The position numbers and the translations under genes were made by a program. DNA of 8,737 nt from Candidatus Pacearchaeota archaeon RBG_13_36_9 (lineage in GTDB: Archaea; Nanobdellota; Nanobdellia; Pacearchaeales; GW2011-AR1): the NCBI GenBank assembly GCA_001786395.1, contig MFWN01000053.1, positions 1-8,737 of the forward strand. Reading direction: 5' to 3'. The notes beneath the pieces are model-generated. The model was not told the origin of the DNA. It ran no database searches and was given only the letters and a program-made list of their open reading frames with translations. Of this stretch, positions 5,543 to 8,737 are shown in pieces (position 1 is the first letter of the stretch; each line of letters begins with the position of its first letter).

Positions 5543-5623
5543 AGAACAATTATTAAAAACACAGGGGCAGATAATAAAGAATAAATGCCTATAATTTCTG
5601 TGTAAAGACTCTCGCCTTTTTTT
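5543..5623 (+). ncRNA. Candidate small RNA containing the 27-bp repeat
   Basis: The plus strand can fold with ACACAG (5559-5564) pairing to CTGTGT (5598-5603) and, inside that, GGCA (5566-5569) pairing to TGCC (5586-5589). The fold is preceded by a TATA box at the right distance and followed by T7 (5617-5623). The pairings are exact but short. The second copy of the 27-bp repeat lacks the pairing partners, so the fold is not confirmed by comparison. The ends are estimates. Confidence 0.3.
5555..5581 (+). repeat. Exact 27-bp direct repeat, copy 1
   Basis: It is identical to 7929-7955, beginning AAAAACACAGGGGCAG and ending AATAAAGAA. The GGGG core makes it unlike its AT-rich surroundings. This copy sits about 170 bp before the DUF2330 promoter region, and the other lies just after the gene. 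Confidence 0.9.
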
Positions 5624-5707
5624 GAATATTATAAACCTTCTTTTTACCAGTTGAATCAAAACCCTCGAAGAAGTCTTATACAGAATTTTAATTTTGTAAA
5701 CGATATA

Positions 5708-5748
5708 TTTATAAAGTTTTTTAGATAGTTTAGTTTATTAAAAGAGGG
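5708..5748 (+). promoter_or_regulatory. Promoter and ribosome-binding site of the DUF2330 gene
   Basis: TTTATAAAG at 5708-5716 is a good TATA box. Transcription about 26 nt on, near 5738, gives a leader of roughly 15 nt containing GAGGG (5744-5748) before ATG 5753. Confidence 0.6.
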
Positions 5749-5752
5749 CGAA

Positions 5753-7810
5753 ATGAAAAGAAGGTTTATTGTTTTCTGTTTACTAATATTAGTAGTTGGA
5801 AGTGTTTTGGTTTGTGCAGATGGAGGGTTTTTCAAGCCAGATTTGAATAGAAATGAAGATTTATACGAGCCAGAACAAAAAGCATTAATAATTTTTGATA
5901 AGCCAATAGAAACTCTGATAATACAAGCATCTTATACAGGCAATCTCTCAAACTTTGCATGGATAGTTCCAGTTCCTGCATATCCTCAACTGGAGGAGTC
6001 TAATTCACTCTTATTTGAGGAGCTACATTATTTAACCCAGCCAGATTATATTGAAAAAATTTCAGTCTGGGGCTTACTTGGGATATCTACCCTTTCAGCA
6101 AAAGGTATAGACGGAGTTACAGTGCATGAACAAAGTTCAATAGGCATATTTGACACTGCTATCCTCTCTTCTACAGATGAAAACTCACTAATAAACTGGC
6201 TGAACAATAATTCCTATTATGTTCCTGAATCCGCTAGCCAGATTATTGGAGAATATGTAAAGAAAAATTGGTATTTTGTTGCAATTAGAGTCAACAACGA
6301 AAACAACCCTATATTAAAGTTATTAAAACAGGTTGATGATAGAATATCTGATAAGAATAGTGCTTTAGAGTATCTGCGTGAGAGGATACTAGAAGCAGCA
6401 GAGAAAAAGGATGTAAGTCCTATTAATTCAATCTTGTCTCAAAATATTTTAGTATCAGAAAATAATAATGACTCAGAAGTTAAGGTACTCACTGTGAGAG
6501 ATTTTGAGAAGCTGGTTAAATTGTACAATTCTGAGGGGATAAATTTCTTTGACGCTTATTTAGATGTTAGTGTTGGTTATTCTGGAGGGAGTAATACCGG
6601 TTATCATTTTGGTATAGATTTTTATACAGGTTCAAATACAAATTCAAGAGGTTATCATAATAATTTAGATATTTTTAGCTCACACAAAGTTAAAATAACT
6701 GATGTTGAAGATTTTTTTGAAATTAATTTGTCACAATATAGTCTTGAATATTACCCAGAAATGGGAACTGCGTACACTGATGAAGCAAGAGAAAGACAAA
6801 TTCGGGAAAATTCATTAGAAAAAGAATTGGAGAATTATATTAAAAAACAACTTTTTGAGGATATTGTTAATAATAGAACTTACGAGAACTCCTATCTTAG
6901 AAAATATGTTGATAAAGCCTCAAGTCAAAATAATTCTAAAATAGAAGAATTTTATAACCAATTATTGAAAGATTACTATAATCCTGAAGGGTTACTCAAA
7001 GACGAAATCGATGTTTACCTTAACAGGGCATTTTATAATCTGAATGATGAACTCATTCAAAAAATACCAGGTCATGAAGATGTGGGAATTTTGGAGCCTA
7101 TTAAAATTACATTTAACTCAGATGAGATAATTTATCCTTTCAAGATAACTTCCGTGAATCCAGGAGAAACAGAAGTCCTCTTGTACACTTTAACGGATTA
7201 TAGGACTCAAATAAGTGGATTCAAAACAGAATATGCAGACTGGTTGAATATTAAGGATATTCCTGCAAAAGATTATCGGATTTATGGCAGCCAGATAGAT
7301 TGGAGTTACTTAAAAGAGTTGGTAGGAGAAAAACAGTATTTCCTCACTAAACATCGGGCAGGATTTAAAACAGATGAAATTTCAGGAGATATAGTTGCAG
7401 AAAAAGCAGATAATAAAGACAGATACATAGCTAGGACATTCGAAGGAGGATTTGCTTCTTGGATATTATCCCTAATTATATTCATCGTGGTTCTTTATGG
7501 GATTATTTTGGCTATCTCTTTAGTTCTAAAGACAATCTTAAACGCGATAATAAAAGATAAGGCGTCTGCTTTTTATTTCTCTTGGTTAAGATGGTTTATT
7601 TATCCGCTAATTTATCCCCTACTTTTTTCCCTGTTTGTTTTTGAAAGTATTAGAAATCTCATTTCAAGGGTCATTGTTTTTTTATTATACTACCCTCCTG
7701 TAATTGCCCCAATGATCCTAATCACAATAATTCACTTTTGTGTTTCTGGTATTCTTTATTTGTTGAGGAAGCCTGTTAAAAATAAGAAGAAAAATAGAAA
7801 AATTAGATAG
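5753..7810 (+). CDS. DUF2330 family secreted, membrane-anchored protein with large internal insertion
   Basis: This gene encodes 685 residues. A signal peptide (1-22, ending VLVCA) is followed by DGGFF and then QKALIIFDKPIETLIIQASY and FAWIVPVP, the hallmark start of DUF2330. The family's second half, with LEPIKITFNSDEIIYPFKI and EVLLYTLTDYRT, reappears only at about 446-485. The intervening stretch (roughly 180-440) is extra: a helical Asp/Glu/Lys-rich part, a Gly/Ser/Asn/Tyr-rich part near 264-300, then another charged helical part. The C-terminus (563-685) has three or four transmembrane helices, the first at about 570-592, and a Lys/Arg-rich tail. The bulk should be outside the cell, anchored in the membrane. 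The function of DUF2330 is unknown. The start is fixed by GAGGG and a TATA box upstream. It is a single gene whose 3' region carries structured repeat copy B, ending in eight T. Confidence 0.8.
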   Translation: MKRRFIVFCLLILVVGSVLVCADGGFFKPDLNRNEDLYEPEQKALIIFDKPIETLIIQASYTGNLSNFAWIVPVPAYPQLEESNSLLFEELHYLTQPDYIEKISVWGLLGISTLSAKGIDGVTVHEQSSIGIFDTAILSSTDENSLINWLNNNSYYVPESASQIIGEYVKKNWYFVAIRVNNENNPILKLLKQVDDRISDKNSALEYLRERILEAAEKKDVSPINSILSQNILVSENNNDSEVKVLTVRDFEKLVKLYNSEGINFFDAYLDVSVGYSGGSNTGYHFGIDFYTGSNTNSRGYHNNLDIFSSHKVKITDVEDFFEINLSQYSLEYYPEMGTAYTDEARERQIRENSLEKELENYIKKQLFEDIVNNRTYENSYLRKYVDKASSQNNSKIEEFYNQLLKDYYNPEGLLKDEIDVYLNRAFYNLNDELIQKIPGHEDVGILEPIKITFNSDEIIYPFKITSVNPGETEVLLYTLTDYRTQISGFKTEYADWLNIKDIPAKDYRIYGSQIDWSYLKELVGEKQYFLTKHRAGFKTDEISGDIVAEKADNKDRYIARTFEGGFASWILSLIIFIVVLYGIILAISLVLKTILNAIIKDKASAFYFSWLRWFIYPLIYPLLFSLFVFESIRNLISRVIVFLLYYPPVIAPMILITIIHFCVSGILYLLRKPVKNKKKNRKIR

Positions 7811-7832
7811 CTTTGTCTTTTCGATAAGTTAT

Positions 7833-7933
7833 AAAGAAGGCTATTTTAACTTGAGTAGTGCCACATTCTAGAGTGGTTTGCTTTTATAGTTAACTTTAAC
7901 CTTTTTTTTCTTAATTAAGTGATTATGAAAAAA
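7833..7933 (+). repeat. Structured repeat, copy B, in the 3' region of the DUF2330 gene
   Basis: This 101-nt sequence aligns with 4653-4748. Its fold is cleaner than that of copy A: AAGAAGG (7834-7840) to CCTTTTT (7900-7906), TTAAC (7846-7850) to GTTAA (7889-7893), and GCCAC (7860-7864) to GTGGT (7873-7877) around an 8-nt loop. It runs into eight T (7902-7909), so it probably ends the DUF2330 transcript. It ends with the same GATTATGAAAAAA as copy A and overlaps the second 27-bp repeat. Confidence 0.5.
7902..7909 (+). terminator. T8 tract ending the DUF2330 transcript
   Basis: Eight consecutive T follow the closing stem of structured repeat copy B, about 90 nt after the TAG stop at 7808-7810. 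This is a good archaeal-type 3' end. The convergent DUF4325 gene begins its 3' end at 7972. Confidence 0.55.
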
Positions 7934-7955
7934 CACAGGGGCAGATAATAAAGAA
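7929..7955 (+). repeat. Exact 27-bp direct repeat, copy 2
   Basis: It is identical to 5555-5581. It overlaps the final A run of structured repeat copy B and lies in the spacer between the convergent DUF2330 and DUF4325 genes. The flanking sequences of the two copies share little beyond an ATTAT upstream. Confidence 0.9.
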
Positions 7956-7971
7956 CAGACATTGATTATAT

Positions 7972-8271
7972 TTAAATAACTAGCTTTTTTCTTAAATTAA
8001 AATTTGAATTTTTTAGTTGATTAACAATTACATTAAACATTGCTTTGACTTCTTTAGACATGTTTTTTTCTATAATTTTTTTATTGGACTCTTCCTTGAG
8101 CTTTATGTATTCTGCTGCACACGATCTTGAAATAAATTTTATTCCTTTAAAGTTTATAACAACCTCTTCTTCTTTTGCATTATTTATTGCCTCATTAAAA
8201 TAAGAAGCAAGACTGTTTCTTGTAAGCAGATTCTCTCCAAATTTCTTAATTAGTTGAAATTCTTTAGCCAT
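7972..8271 (-). CDS. STAS-like domain protein (DUF4325)
   Basis: This gene encodes a single-domain protein of 99 residues. It matches the DUF4325 style: LLTRNSLASYFNEAI (15-29), then a beta strand VVINFKGIKFIS (37-48) and RSCAAEYIKLK (49-59), the usual 'D/N-F-x-G-V ... S-x-S-x-A-x-E' region. A charged, Lys-rich helix completes the protein. STAS-like proteins bind partner proteins, and DUF4325 genes are often next to histidine-kinase-type ATPases, as here. Its ATG is one base after the upstream TAG, with no clear ribosome-binding site, so it should be translated by coupling. The fold resemblance to anti-sigma antagonists suggests a phosphorylation switch, and S47/S50 are possible sites, but archaea lack sigma factors, so the target must differ. 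Confidence 0.75.
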   Translation of the reverse strand: MAKEFQLIKKFGENLLTRNSLASYFNEAINNAKEEEVVINFKGIKFISRSCAAEYIKLKEESNKKIIEKNMSKEVKAMFNVIVNQLKNSNFNLRKKLVI

Positions 8272-8272
8272 T

Positions 8273-8737
8273 CTATTCTAAATAAGGATAAATATTTAAA
8301 TCTTTTTCAGGGGTTTTTAGTTTTAAATGGACAAGAGTACCATTAAATTCTCTTTTTTCTATATCCTGGAATTCGATTGTTGAATCCTGAATCTTTACAA
8401 ATGCCTTTCTTGAAATTATTTGCAGTTCTCCACTCAGTGCCCGGACTAACGACTTGATGGTCCTAAGCCCGTATCCTCTTGGTATTTCTTCTTCTTTTGT
8501 GGTTTTTCCTTCCAAAGCCAGTTTTACTGCTTCGCTATCTTTTGAAAAGATGATGCCTTTTCTTTCGAATACATGCGGGATGCCCAACCCATTATCTGAT
8601 ATTAGAATGCTTAAATTATCCTTTTCAGGTTTAATTAGCACAAATGCATTGGAATATCCTGAATGCTGTTCTATATTATCTGTTAGTTCGCCGATTATGT
8701 AAATAATGCTGCTTCCGAATACATTTGGTATTTGAGC
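8273..8737 (-). CDS. GHKL/histidine-kinase-type ATPase, N-terminus beyond the window
   Basis: The visible part has 154 residues and continues past the right edge of the window. Three ATP-binding boxes of the HATPase_c fold are present: N-box GELTDNIEQHS (16-26, with the key N21), G1 box SDNGLGIP and G2 box RGYGLRTIKSLV. No phospho-acceptor or dimerisation domain is visible in the part seen. The protein ends with a short strand-rich tail (FNGTLVHLKLKTP). A GTG at 8639-8641 is in frame but would remove the N-box, so it is not the start. The next gene encodes a STAS-like DUF4325 protein, and the two form a tight pair with a one-base gap. By analogy with SpoIIAB/RsbW and STAS partners, the pair may be a kinase/antagonist switch. 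Whether it phosphorylates a protein, or only binds one, cannot be told here. Confidence 0.85.
   Translation of the reverse strand, partial: AQIPNVFGSSIIYIIGELTDNIEQHSGYSNAFVLIKPEKDNLSILISDNGLGIPHVFERKGIIFSKDSEAVKLALEGKTTKEEEIPRGYGLRTIKSLVRALSGELQIISRKAFVKIQDSTIEFQDIEKREFNGTLVHLKLKTPEKDLNIYPYLE

Larger units (their letters stand above)
5225..5752. other. 528-bp intergenic region with candidate small RNA and a start-less open frame
   Basis: No ATG-initiated gene is visible. The part at 5338-5510 is strongly biased (T and G rich on plus, A and C rich on minus). On the minus strand, 5539-5333 stays open for 68 codons with no ATG, GTG or TTG in frame. Between 5513 and 5623 a plus-strand TATA box, a folding segment with the first copy of the 27-bp repeat, and a T7 run form a possible small RNA unit. 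The last 50 bp hold the promoter and ribosome-binding site of the DUF2330 gene. Confidence 0.6.

Noticed and set aside
7820..7971. CRISPR array suggested by repeated sequences near 4650, 5555, 7840 and 7930
   Set aside because: The repeats are few, of different types, kilobases apart and not regularly spaced, and no cas genes are present.
8273..8641. GTG at 8639-8641 as the start of the HATPase
   Set aside because: The frame stays open to the window end and the upstream residues contain the N-box GELTDNIEQHS needed for ATP binding, so the gene begins beyond the window.

Overview
The window looks archaeal. The evidence is a low G+C content (about 32-35% in hand-counted coding samples), TATA-box promoters of the TTTATAAA or TTTAAA type at the usual distance before several genes, poly-T 3' ends, and a gene set typical of archaea: a COG1361-type surface protein, MacB/FtsX-type ABC permeases, a DUF2330 protein and a STAS-like DUF4325 protein. 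A small-genome DPANN lineage (Pacearchaeota or Woesearchaeota) fits best, but that is an inference from gene content and style, and no rRNA or tRNA is present to test it.

Layout. On the minus strand, 28-939 encodes a secreted, membrane-anchored COG1361 protein. On the plus strand, 1071-1362 holds a small gene of unknown function that is readable only across a one-base frameshift. The minus-strand operon 4515-1379 (ATPase, permease 1, permease 2) encodes a MacB/LolCDE-like ABC system. Next come a 376-bp intergenic region (4516-4891) rich in inverted repeats, then a small Trp-rich membrane protein gene on the minus strand (5224-4892) of clearly higher G+C, with its own promoter and terminator. 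A 528-bp intergenic region (5225-5752) follows, holding a candidate small RNA and an open frame without a start codon. A large DUF2330 membrane-anchored protein is encoded at 5753-7810 (plus). After a 161-bp spacer carrying a second copy of a structured repeat, a minus-strand pair ends the window: a GHKL/histidine-kinase-type ATPase (cut by the window end) and a STAS-like DUF4325 protein.

How the parts work together. The ATPase and two different permeases probably form a heterodimeric cell-envelope transporter or mechanotransmission complex. The nearby COG1361 protein is a candidate extracellular partner, as bacterial MacB systems use an adaptor protein. DUF2330 is another envelope protein, so most of the window concerns the cell surface. 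The HATPase/DUF4325 pair is probably a signalling or switch module.

The least explained material is non-coding: two diverged copies of a roughly 100-nt structured element (4653-4748 and 7833-7933), an exact 27-bp direct repeat (5555-5581 and 7929-7955) whose first copy lies in a possible small RNA, and a perfect 16-bp-arm inverted repeat at 4768-4805. These elements bracket the compositionally foreign Trp-rich gene and the DUF2330 gene.
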